A stretch of DNA of 13,267 nucleotides from Pseudomonadota bacterium (lineage in GTDB: Bacteria; Desulfobacterota; Desulfobulbia; Desulfobulbales; SURF-16), in assembly GCA_030597865.1 (NCBI GenBank), contig JAUVQZ010000057.1, positions 1-13,267 on the forward strand. Reading direction: 5' to 3'. The position numbers and the translations under genes were made by a program. A model generated the notes under the pieces. That model had not been told where the DNA came from. It saw nothing but the letters and a program-made list of their open reading frames with translations, and made no database searches. This document shows positions 1 through 5,676 of the stretch, one piece after another; positions within the stretch are counted from its first letter, which is position 1; each line of letters starts with the position of its first letter.

Positions 1-168
1 GAAGGCGCCGTTGGCTTTTCTATCTTGAATAATGGCTTGTGCTTTGGCCGATCCAATACCGGGCAGATCATCCAACACTGAAGCAGGAGCAGTATTGATA
101 TTGATTCCTGCAAAGGCGATCGATGTCCACATAAGCATGGCTAGGCATAGAACAAATACTTTCCTCAT
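1..168 (-). CDS. ComEA-like helix-hairpin-helix protein, secreted (partial, 3' end outside window)
   Basis: Only the first 56 codons are inside the window; the gene continues past the left edge. It starts MRKVFVLCLAMLMWTSIAFA, a typical Sec signal peptide with basic N-terminus, hydrophobic core and a cleavage site predicted after the Ala at about residue 20. Next comes GININTAPASVLDDLPGIG, followed by SAKAQAIIQDRKANGAF. The N-T-A-x-x-x-x-L-x-x-L-P-G-I-G pattern is the helix-hairpin-helix signature of the ComEA/competence family, which binds double-stranded DNA without sequence specificity during DNA uptake. The ATG at 168 is preceded by a good Shine-Dalgarno (AAGGAG, 180-175). Short single-HhH periplasmic proteins of this kind are common in Proteobacteria; a role in transformation is inferred from the family only. 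An 18-bp palindrome lies 42 bp upstream of the start. Confidence 0.85.
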   Translation of the reverse strand, partial: MRKVFVLCLAMLMWTSIAFAGININTAPASVLDDLPGIGSAKAQAIIQDRKANGAF

Positions 169-209
169 TGGTTTCTCCTTGAAGTTTTTTGTAGAAATAC
201 TCTTGCTGT

Positions 210-227
210 TTTTTGTGATCACAAAAA
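210..227. promoter_or_regulatory. 18-bp perfect palindrome, candidate operator upstream of the ComEA-like gene
   Basis: TTTTTGTGATCACAAAAA is a perfect inverted repeat without spacer. It lies 42-59 bp upstream of the minus-strand start codon at 168, where an operator would overlap a promoter. The half-site TGTGA is shared with CRP/FNR-family sites, but those have six bases between halves and this has none, so a different dimeric regulator is more likely. As RNA it could form only a 7-bp, mostly A-U stem with a GATC loop, so a DNA operator is the better reading. Confidence 0.45.
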
Positions 228-375
228 CAAGTTTGCGCAGACTGATGGTCAGGAGTCAAGGAGATCTGTGGTGTAGGTAGTTTATTTAGGGTGTTTTGAA
301 CGTTTGCTTAGGTGAAACGACCCATATTCACATGGATAGAATGGGATGAGTGGCAATAATCGATCTTGAGAGGGG

Positions 376-576
376 ATGAATTCGATACGCCCCTTATGGA
401 AATACGCCCTGTGCCTGTTTTTTGAGAAATGCACGGATGTGCCCTTTATGCATCTGTTTGGCCCTTCTGCAATAATCTGGGGGGCAGGCCTGACCATGTT
501 GAGCATTGTATGCGTCAAATATAAGAAATATAAGGCAGCTGAAGAGAAAAGCTCTATGGGGGAGGAGGAGTATTAA
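376..576 (+). CDS. Possible small single-pass membrane protein, unrecognised
   Basis: This is a 66-codon frame. I do not recognise a family. Around residues 28-47 there is a plausible transmembrane segment (FGPSAIIWGAGLTMLSIVCV), followed by a strongly basic stretch (KYKKYK) and an acidic tail ending GEEEY. That layout fits a small inner-membrane protein with a cytoplasmic C-terminus. Codon choice resembles the neighbouring genes. Against it: the purine-rich AGAGGGG abuts the ATG at 376 with no proper spacing, and the alternative ATG at 448 has no Shine-Dalgarno at all. It points toward the tRNA gene on the other strand and has no operon partner. It could be spurious. Confidence 0.35.
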   Translation: MNSIRPLWKYALCLFFEKCTDVPFMHLFGPSAIIWGAGLTMLSIVCVKYKKYKAAEEKSSMGEEEY

Positions 577-584
577 AAAAGAAG

Positions 585-658
585 TGGCTGGGAGACAGGG
601 ATTCGAACCCCGATAGGCAGAGTCAGAGTCTGCAGTCCTACCATTAGACGATCTCCCA
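585..658 (-). tRNA. tRNA-Gln (anticodon CUG)
   Basis: Read on the minus strand the 74-nt gene folds as a full cloverleaf. The acceptor stem is TGGGAGA paired with TCTCCCA, the discriminator is G, and the 3' CCA is encoded. The T arm is CGGGG-TTCGAAT-CCCTG. The anticodon arm is GCAGA-CTCTGAC-TCTGC, which puts CTG at positions 34-36, so it decodes CAG. The U1-A72 pair and G73 are typical of bacterial glutamine tRNAs. The transcript runs into a T-rich stretch immediately after CCA (584-576), which may aid 3'-end formation. It has its own upstream promoter and is not embedded in a protein operon. Confidence 0.95.
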
Positions 659-677
659 GCGCGAGATGAAAGGGCGA

Positions 678-706
678 TATTTAGCAAGCAGCGCCTGCTT
701 TGTCAA
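678..706 (-). promoter_or_regulatory. Promoter of tRNA-Gln(CUG)
   Basis: On the minus strand a perfect -35 TTGACA (706-701) is followed after 17 bp by TAAATA (683-678), a weak -10. A GC-rich discriminator (TCGCCC) comes next. The predicted start near 671 lies about 13 nt before the mature tRNA 5' end at 658. The GC-rich discriminator is characteristic of stable-RNA promoters under stringent control. The spacer contains the palindrome AAGCAG-CGC-CTGCTT (686-700). Confidence 0.65.
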
Positions 707-734
707 GGTTGAAATGGGCTTTGGATTCGGATTA

Positions 735-1148
735 TTAGCTGTCCAGGCGTTCTGTCACTTTGCGCAGGAGATGGAGGTGGTTGGGGAGTTGGCAATGAAT
801 TTCCTGGAAGGATTCTTCGTTATAGATGGGACTCAACCTGTTGCGGTCATTTATCATTGAGAGTGATCCTTGGTACTCACCCTCATCAAGGAGTTTTATG
901 TTGTAAAGCTCCTTGATCGTCATTTTAGGCGACATGGCTTCAATACCATGTGTCTCGTATAGAAAGGTTTTCGCGGTTTTCCAGAAAAGCTCCAGGGAGT
1001 ATTCAAATTTCTGAATCTGGCCGCCGTGGATAAGATCAGTCTCGATTTTACTGAAATGCTCGCATTGAACCTCAAGGGCTTTTGTTAATGAGCCAAGAGC
1101 CTGTTTAAGGGTGGTGAGCTTTTTTTGAAGTTTTCCGGAGTCTGCCAT
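735..1148 (-). CDS. HI0074-type nucleotidyltransferase substrate-binding / HEPN-like protein with altered catalytic motif
   Basis: This 137-residue, mainly helical protein matches the HI0074 family (NTase substrate-binding, HEPN superfamily). Family-like landmarks are the N-terminal L-x-x-L-x-x-A-L helix (residues about 6-25), IQKFEYSLELFWK (45-57) and the late segment SMINDRNRLSPIYNE (97-111). In the family that segment reads R-N-x-x-x-H-x-Y. In characterised MNT-HEPN toxin-antitoxin pairs the R and H form the RNase site, and the Tyr is AMPylated by the partner. Here Arg102, Asn103 and Tyr109 are kept but His is Pro107 (CCC, 828-830). RNase activity is therefore doubtful. The ATG at 1148 lacks a clear Shine-Dalgarno and lies 64 bp inside the upstream MNT gene, suggesting translational coupling. 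The start is supported because the family's first helix begins there. Confidence 0.85.
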   Translation of the reverse strand: MADSGKLQKKLTTLKQALGSLTKALEVQCEHFSKIETDLIHGGQIQKFEYSLELFWKTAKTFLYETHGIEAMSPKMTIKELYNIKLLDEGEYQGSLSMINDRNRLSPIYNEESFQEIHCQLPNHLHLLRKVTERLDS

Positions 1149-1435
1149 AGGTCAATGTTTCTGGTGGCTGTGGTTATAAAATCTTCATCACATTGATAGA
1201 AGTCGATAAGGTCAATTTTGAGGGGAATATCTGAGTCGTCAAGGTCATTACGTATGGCGTGCCAGATATGGGCTGGAAGTGGGGCTGTGCCCCAGATGCC
1301 TATGTCAATATCAGCCCTGCTACCATGCTTGTTGCTTGCCCTGGAGCCAAAAAGAAAGACCAGGAAGGGCTGGTCCGCAAGGTGGTTCAGGATAATGTTT
1401 TTTGCCTGGTCAAGAAATTGTTGCTGGCCGGTCAT
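1085..1435 (-). CDS. MNT-family minimal nucleotidyltransferase (HI0073-type, antitoxin-like)
   Basis: This 116-residue protein carries the DNA polymerase beta superfamily motif G-S-x10-D-x-D at residues 30-44 (Gly30, Ser31, Asp42, Asp44). A third acidic residue, Asp75, sits in LKIDLIDF, completing the metal-binding triad. Length and layout match HI0073/MNT minimal nucleotidyltransferases, which transfer AMP from ATP to a tyrosine of the HEPN partner and so neutralise it. It begins 3 bp after the cysS stop codon and overlaps the HEPN-like gene by 64 bp, so all three are very likely one transcript. The catalytic residues look intact, so this member should be active. Other members of this superfamily are aminoglycoside nucleotidyltransferases, but the paired HEPN-like gene makes that unlikely. 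Confidence 0.88.
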   Translation of the reverse strand: MTGQQQFLDQAKNIILNHLADQPFLVFLFGSRASNKHGSRADIDIGIWGTAPLPAHIWHAIRNDLDDSDIPLKIDLIDFYQCDEDFITTATRNIDLWQTPENFKKSSPPLNRLLAH

Positions 1436-1438
1436 TTT

Positions 1439-2899
1439 CTATATCTTAACCTGCCAGGTGGTGCCGCTGGCAGAGTCTTTTATTTCTATCTGTTTGGCCA
1501 GCAACTCATCGCGGATCTCGTCGGCCCGGGCCCAGTTTTTGTCATCGCGGGCCTTGTTGCGTTCGCTGACCATCCTGTCGATCTCTTCCGGGCCTATGTC
1601 AATGGCGGCCAGCACCTTTTGTTGCTTGGCTGCAAGATAGGTGACCGGATCTTGCTTTAAGATGCCGAGAAGATCGCCCAGTCTCTGTAATGTTGCGCCG
1701 CTTGCTTTGAGGATGTCCAGGGTCCCTTGGCTGGGGTCGGCAGGCAGGTGCTGGCTGATTTTATTGATGGTCTTGATCGTCTCAAAGATATGGCCCAGGG
1801 CCTGGGCCGTGTTAAAATCGTTATCCATGGCCTGACAGAAGCGCTCTTCAAGTTTCGCGAGCTTCTGAAGGTCTTTCTTGCCTATGGATGAATCGCCGCT
1901 GCCGCTTTCCGGCAGTCCTGCCACGGTTGCCAGGCAGGAGTAAAGCCTGGCAAGACCGGATTCGGCGTCCTGCATGGCCTGCTCTGTAAAATCAAGGGGC
2001 GTCCGGTATTGGGCGGAAAAGATAAAGAGGCGCAGGACCTCGGCCGAATATTGTTCCAGCATCTCGCGGATGGTGAGGAAGTTGCCCAGGGATTTGGACA
2101 TCTTCTCATCCTTGATGGTGACAAAGCCGTGGTGGATCCAGGTGTTAACAAAGGGCTTGCCGTTTGCCCCTTCACTCTGGGCAATCTCGTTTTCATGGTG
2201 GGGGAAGATGAGGTCCTTGCCGCCGCCATGGATGTCAAAGGTGTCGCCCAGGTATTTTTTTGACATGGCTGAGCATTCGATGTGCCAGCCGGGCCGACCT
2301 TGCCCCCAAGGGCTGTCCCAGATTGGCTCTCCCGGTTTGCTATCTTTCCAGAGGGCAAAATCCATGGGGTTCTCTTTCTTGTCGCTCACGGCGATCCGGG
2401 CACCGGCCATCATGTCCTCAAGGTTACGACCGGAAAGGGCGCCGTAATTGGCAAATTTTGTCACCCGGTAATAGACGTCGCCGTCCTGTTCATAGGCCAG
2501 GCCTTTGGCAATCAAGGTCTCGATTAACGCGATAATTTCCGGAATATGGTCGGTGGCCTTGGGCTCCATGTCCGGGGTGAGATTGCCCAGGCTTGCCATG
2601 TCCTCGTGAAAGGCCTTGATAAAACGGTTGGAAAGTTCCTCGGTTGTGGTATTTTGCTCTGCGGCCCGCTTGATGATCTTGTCGTCGATATCTGTGAAAT
2701 TCCTGATAAAGGTCACACTCTTACCGCGATAACGCAGGTAGCGGACGATCATATCAAAGACCAGGGTGGAGCGGGCATGGCCAAGATGGCAATAATCATA
2801 CACCGTGACACCACATACATAGAGATTGATGTGGTCTTTTTTGATGGTTGAAAGGGGCTCTTTTTTGCCTGTCTTGGTGTTATATGTCGAGATGGTCAT
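1439..2899 (-). CDS. cysS: Cysteinyl-tRNA synthetase
   Basis: CysS attaches cysteine to tRNA-Cys in the cytoplasm, using ATP. The 486-residue protein is full length for the class Ia family (about 460-490). It has the HIGH signature as HLGH at 38-41 and KMSKS at 266-270. The zinc ligands that exclude serine are visible: Cys29, Cys209 (HIECS), His234 and Glu238 (PHHENEIAQSE). The C-terminal DALR-like and anticodon-binding portion runs to TTWQVKI. No strong Shine-Dalgarno precedes the ATG at 2899; the upstream bases are TTCGTCTCCATC. It is the first gene of a minus-strand set followed directly by the MNT and HEPN-like genes, and it is divergent from the gene at 3033. Confidence 0.97.
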   Translation of the reverse strand: MTISTYNTKTGKKEPLSTIKKDHINLYVCGVTVYDYCHLGHARSTLVFDMIVRYLRYRGKSVTFIRNFTDIDDKIIKRAAEQNTTTEELSNRFIKAFHEDMASLGNLTPDMEPKATDHIPEIIALIETLIAKGLAYEQDGDVYYRVTKFANYGALSGRNLEDMMAGARIAVSDKKENPMDFALWKDSKPGEPIWDSPWGQGRPGWHIECSAMSKKYLGDTFDIHGGGKDLIFPHHENEIAQSEGANGKPFVNTWIHHGFVTIKDEKMSKSLGNFLTIREMLEQYSAEVLRLFIFSAQYRTPLDFTEQAMQDAESGLARLYSCLATVAGLPESGSGDSSIGKKDLQKLAKLEERFCQAMDNDFNTAQALGHIFETIKTINKISQHLPADPSQGTLDILKASGATLQRLGDLLGILKQDPVTYLAAKQQKVLAAIDIGPEEIDRMVSERNKARDDKNWARADEIRDELLAKQIEIKDSASGTTWQVKI

Positions 2900-2957
2900 G
2901 ATGGAGACGAAGTTGAAATAAGTTTAAGATAAACAGCTTTTTTGCTGGGAAGGGGGG

Positions 2958-2990
2958 TTGTCTGCGGGGAAGGTCCCGGAAGTCAGACAA
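2958..2990. promoter_or_regulatory. Inverted repeat next to a -10-like element in the cysS / 3033 divergent region
   Basis: TTGTCTG (2958-2964) and CAGACAA (2984-2990) form a perfect 7-bp inverted repeat enclosing a smaller CGGG/CCCG repeat (2965-2968 and 2975-2978). On the plus strand it directly abuts TATACT (2991-2996), a 5/6 match to a -10 box, but no -35 sits at the right distance. This suggests either an operator for an activated promoter driving the gene at 3033, or an RNA hairpin in the cysS leader. A smaller hairpin, CAGC-T6-GCTG, lies at 2934-2947. Confidence 0.4.
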
Positions 2991-3032
2991 TATACTCTTT
3001 CCATGGAATTGAGGCAACAATAGCATAGAAAG

Positions 3033-3500
3033 ATGAAAGACTATACTGAAAAACTGATTGAAACAAAGACCCTGGAAAACGGGGTCAAGCTATCCCTCTT
3101 TGACTTATGCAAGCCCATTGCTGCCGACCGCTGGTATGTCAAAATTCTCTGCCGGATGGAACTGGCCGTTCCAGAAGAAAAGCTTTCCGGATCACCCCTT
3201 GATGAAGAGGGGCAAGGGGACTTTGTCGAGCATTATAATGGTATCCTTGTTCATGAATTTGCCAAGGAACGCAATTTTGTTGATGAAAATGTTAAAGATG
3301 AGGTTGTCAGCGCCATTATTTCACAGATCCACGACAATTCTTTGGGTTATGTGGCCAATCCTGTCTTTGCGGCGAACCTTTTCCAGCAGAAGGTTGACCA
3401 ATTCATCCAGGAGCGGGATATCCGTAAGGAGATGGGGGTCGATCACGATGAAGAAGAGGATGACGACCCAGCAGATTTTTCCGCCTGTTTTCGAGACTAA
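3033..3500 (+). CDS. Hypothetical protein with acidic tail, unrecognised
   Basis: This 155-residue soluble protein belongs to no family I recognise. The N-terminal half has alternating strands and helices (KLIETKTLENGVKLSLFDL; RWYVKILCRMELAVP). The middle is helical, and the last 25 residues are very acidic (DHDEEEDDDPADF). There is no signal peptide or membrane segment, so it is probably cytoplasmic. The frame has good coding character with gene-like codon use, whereas the overlapping frame 3058-3636 gives an unconvincing protein. The start at 3033 follows a weak AGAAAG. It lies alone between divergent cysS and the serA promoter. The acidic C-terminus could mediate binding to a basic partner, but that is speculation. 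Confidence 0.75.
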   Translation: MKDYTEKLIETKTLENGVKLSLFDLCKPIAADRWYVKILCRMELAVPEEKLSGSPLDEEGQGDFVEHYNGILVHEFAKERNFVDENVKDEVVSAIISQIHDNSLGYVANPVFAANLFQQKVDQFIQERDIRKEMGVDHDEEEDDDPADFSACFRD

Positions 3501-3552
3501 CCTGTGGCCTGTTAATCACCTGTTTCCGGTGTTGGTTTGGCCAGAAATATGC

Positions 3553-3581
3553 TTGACAAACCACTGGCTGCGCAGCATATT
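3553..3581 (+). promoter_or_regulatory. Candidate serA promoter
   Basis: A perfect -35 TTGACA (3553-3558) is followed after 17 bp by CATATT (3576-3581), a 4/6 match to -10. The predicted start is near 3588, giving a leader of about 87 nt. Within the leader TCACAT (3592-3597) and ATGTGA (3614-3619) form an inverted repeat 16 bases apart, a possible regulator site just downstream of the start. Confidence 0.6.
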
Positions 3582-3674
3582 GCGCGATTCTTCACATTAT
3601 ATATGGCTACAATATGTGAGCCGCAAAGACTTTTAGGCCCCAGGGTCTACCTAATATATCGCTAAGGAGATATC

Positions 3675-5264
3675 ATGAAGGTTTTGATCAGTGACAATCT
3701 TGATCCCATTGGGGAAAAGATTCTTAAGGATGCCGGACTCGAAGTAGATGTTAATACCGGTCTTGCCCCTGAAGAGCTCAAAAAAATCATCGGTCAATAT
3801 GATGGCCTTGTTATTCGTAGCGCCACCAAGGTCACCGATGAGATCATTGAGGCTGCTGATAACCTGAAAGTTGTCGGCCGGGCTGGTATCGGTCTGGACA
3901 ACGTCAATATTCCTGAGTCTTCCAAGCGCGGCATTGTGGTGATGAATGCCCCGGACGGTAATGCCACCACTGCTGCTGAGCATGCCATTTCCATGATGAT
4001 GGCCTTGACCAGAAATATCCCGCAGGCCACAGCGCGCTTGAAAGAGGGCGGTTGGGACAAGAAGAAATTTCAAGGCCGTGAGGTGACAAACAAGACCGTG
4101 GGTATCATCGGTATCGGTCGCATCGGCGCCATCTTTGCTGACCGGGCCAAGGGCCTGAAGATGAAGGTCATTGCCTTTGACCCCCATATGCCTAAGGATA
4201 TTGCCGAGAAGATCGGCGTTGAACTGGTCAGCATGGAAGAGCTGTGTGAGCGCTCCGATTATTTCTCCGTCCATGTGCCCTTGACCAAGGAAACGGCAAA
4301 ACTTGTTTCCACCAAGGAGTTTAAGGCCATGAAGAGCGAGGCCATGTTCATTGATTGTGCCCGCGGTGGCGTTGTTGATGAGGAGGCCCTCTATGAGGCC
4401 CTGAAAAATGGCGAGATCAGAGGCGCAGCCCTGGATGTATTCGAAAAAGAGCCCACCTCCCTTGAGGCCACACCTCTGCTCAGTCTGGACAATTTTATCT
4501 GCACACCCCACCTTGGCGCCTCCACCTCCGAGGCCCAGGTCAATGTCGCCATTGCCATCTGTGAGCAGATGGCTGATTATCTCAATAACGGCACCGTGAC
4601 CAATGCTGTCAACGTACCCTCTGTGAGCTCCGAGGTCCTTGCCAAGATTGGTCCCTATGCCACCCTGGCCGAGATGATGGGCTCCCTGCATATGCAGATT
4701 GCCAAGGGCGGTGTTGAAGAGGTAACCCTGGAGTTTGCCGGTGACCTCGCTGAAATGAATACCAACCCGATCACGGTATCCTTTCTCAAGGGACTCTTTA
4801 CCCCCATCCTTAAAGATGCGGTTAATTTTGTTAATGCCCCGATGATTGCCAAGGACCGCGGCATCAAGGTGGTTGAGGCCAAAACCGGTGATTCCGACGC
4901 CTTCACCAGCCAACTTACCGTGACCGTTAAGACCAGCGATGGTGAAAATAAGCTGGCCGGTACGGTTTTTGGCAAGAGTGAGCCACGTCTTGTTCGACTC
5001 AACTCCTTTAGGCTCGAGGCCCTTCTCGATGGCCCCATGCTCTTTGTTTCCAACAACGATGTGCCGGGCGTTATTGGCGCCCTGGGTACAACCCTGGGTG
5101 ATCTGGGGGTTAATATCTCCCGGATGACAGTGGGACAGGAGACCGATGCCGATTCCACCAAGAATGTAATCTTGCTTAACACCACTGTTTTGCTGAACAA
5201 GGATCAACTTGCAGCTGTGCAGGATCTTGAGCATATTGCTGACGCCATGGTTCTTGATATGTAG
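3675..5264 (+). CDS. serA: D-3-phosphoglycerate dehydrogenase
   Basis: SerA oxidises 3-phosphoglycerate to 3-phosphohydroxypyruvate with NAD+, the first committed step of serine synthesis. The 529 residues fit the long (type 1) form. The substrate and nucleotide domains span about 1-310, with the Rossmann signature G146-x-G148-x-x-G151 and the NAD-ribose Asp169. The catalytic triad is visible as Arg230 (DCARGG), Glu259 (VFEKEP) and His279 (TPHLGAS). An intervening ASB-type domain (about 320-450) and a C-terminal ACT domain (about 454-529; NNDVPGVIGALGTTLGDLGVN) follow. The ACT domain is usually the serine feedback site. The ATG at 3675 has a good Shine-Dalgarno (AAGGAG, 3664-3669). It appears monocistronic, with its own promoter and a hairpin after it. 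A long antisense frame (3651-5234) is a shadow. Confidence 0.97.
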   Translation: MKVLISDNLDPIGEKILKDAGLEVDVNTGLAPEELKKIIGQYDGLVIRSATKVTDEIIEAADNLKVVGRAGIGLDNVNIPESSKRGIVVMNAPDGNATTAAEHAISMMMALTRNIPQATARLKEGGWDKKKFQGREVTNKTVGIIGIGRIGAIFADRAKGLKMKVIAFDPHMPKDIAEKIGVELVSMEELCERSDYFSVHVPLTKETAKLVSTKEFKAMKSEAMFIDCARGGVVDEEALYEALKNGEIRGAALDVFEKEPTSLEATPLLSLDNFICTPHLGASTSEAQVNVAIAICEQMADYLNNGTVTNAVNVPSVSSEVLAKIGPYATLAEMMGSLHMQIAKGGVEEVTLEFAGDLAEMNTNPITVSFLKGLFTPILKDAVNFVNAPMIAKDRGIKVVEAKTGDSDAFTSQLTVTVKTSDGENKLAGTVFGKSEPRLVRLNSFRLEALLDGPMLFVSNNDVPGVIGALGTTLGDLGVNISRMTVGQETDADSTKNVILLNTTVLLNKDQLAAVQDLEHIADAMVLDM

Positions 5265-5282
5265 GAAGTGGGTACAATTTTC

Positions 5283-5327
5283 ACCCTAAAGAGCTGTTTT
5301 TTAGTTTTCGGGCAGCTCTTTGGGGGT
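5283..5327 (+). terminator. Hairpin after serA (terminator or processing structure)
   Basis: AAAGAGCTG (5288-5296) pairs perfectly with CAGCTCTTT (5313-5321), and ACCC/GGGT extends the stem outward across a small internal loop. The loop is 16 nt and T-rich. No U-run follows the stem, so a classical intrinsic terminator is not supported. It may protect the serA 3' end, act with Rho, or structure the leader of the gene at 5359. Confidence 0.5.
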
Positions 5328-5358
5328 TATGTCAAAGTAAAAGTGATGGGGTGCTCTG

Positions 5359-5661
5359 ATGGATGATGAAAAATGTCGATGCGCTGGTGGGGTTGTTAAG
5401 GACGGTAAATGTGTGATGCCGGAGGTGACCTTCACCGCCTTTATTATGTCTTTAAACACCTCGGCACTTTTTCATCTTGGAGAAATACCTGACCCCCTCA
5501 CCGGCAAGACTGCCCAGGATCTCGTTCTGGTCAAACATACCATTGACACCCTCGACCTCCTTGAGCGCAAGACCAAGGGTAATCTCACTGACGATGAGAA
5601 AAATATCCTGGAAAAATTCACCTATGACCTGAAGATGCGCTACGTTCAGGCCGCTAAATAA
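5359..5661 (+). CDS. DUF1844 family protein
   Basis: This 100-residue protein matches DUF1844. The core runs from VTFTAFIMSLNTSALFHLG (about 23-41), through EIPDPLTGKTAQDL and a helix with HTIDTLDLLERKTKGNLT, to the closing TYDLKMRYVQ. The family's function is unknown; it is small, helical and common in Desulfobacterota, often near ispE or fused to other domains. The first 20 residues here carry three cysteines (Cys6, Cys8, Cys18) with two glycines, an arrangement that could bind a metal but is not part of the core. It is followed 15 bp later by ispE, so the two are probably co-transcribed. The start at 5359 follows GGGGTG. Confidence 0.85.
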   Translation: MDDEKCRCAGGVVKDGKCVMPEVTFTAFIMSLNTSALFHLGEIPDPLTGKTAQDLVLVKHTIDTLDLLERKTKGNLTDDEKNILEKFTYDLKMRYVQAAK

Positions 5662-5676
5662 AAAAAATCCCAGACC

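Larger units (their letters stand above)
169..584. other. Spacer between the ComEA-like gene and tRNA-Gln(CUG)
   Basis: This stretch of about 415 bases holds the leader of the ComEA-like gene (minus strand, 169 to about 230), the palindrome at 210-227 and one possible small plus-strand gene at 376-576. No other convincing gene is visible. A minus-strand frame covering 282-518 has poor coding character and no credible ribosome site. No transposase fragment, integrase or direct repeat of the tRNA 3' end was seen next to the tRNA gene. Confidence 0.6.

Noticed and set aside
210..227. CRP/FNR binding site
   Set aside because: CRP/FNR-type sites need a six-base gap between TGTGA and TCACA; here the halves are adjacent.
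254..259. TTGACT as a -35 box for the ComEA-like gene (minus strand)
   Set aside because: No acceptable -10 lies 16-19 bp downstream (GCAAAC/CAAACT).
394..687. 97-codon minus-strand frame
   Set aside because: It runs straight through the tRNA-Gln(CUG) gene and its flanks; the tRNA explains the sequence.
585..735. Genomic island attachment site at tRNA-Gln(CUG)
   Set aside because: No integrase gene and no direct repeat of the tRNA 3' end was found in the window.
1218..2851. Several plus-strand frames opposite cysS and the MNT gene
   Set aside because: Shadows of cysS and MNT: no ribosome sites, no domains, and the minus-strand genes carry complete active-site motifs.
2900..3032. T-box riboswitch ahead of cysS
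   Set aside because: No T-box sequence or specifier-loop arrangement and no terminator hairpin with U-run; the leader hairpins are short.
3058..3636. 192-codon plus-strand frame overlapping the hypothetical gene at 3033
   Set aside because: It is rich in Trp, Ser and Arg without any domain, and it runs through the serA promoter; the 155-residue frame has far better composition.
3651..5234. 527-codon open frame antisense to serA
   Set aside because: It mirrors the serA codon pattern; its protein is low-complexity Gly/His/Leu-rich without domains, and serA on the other strand is unambiguous.
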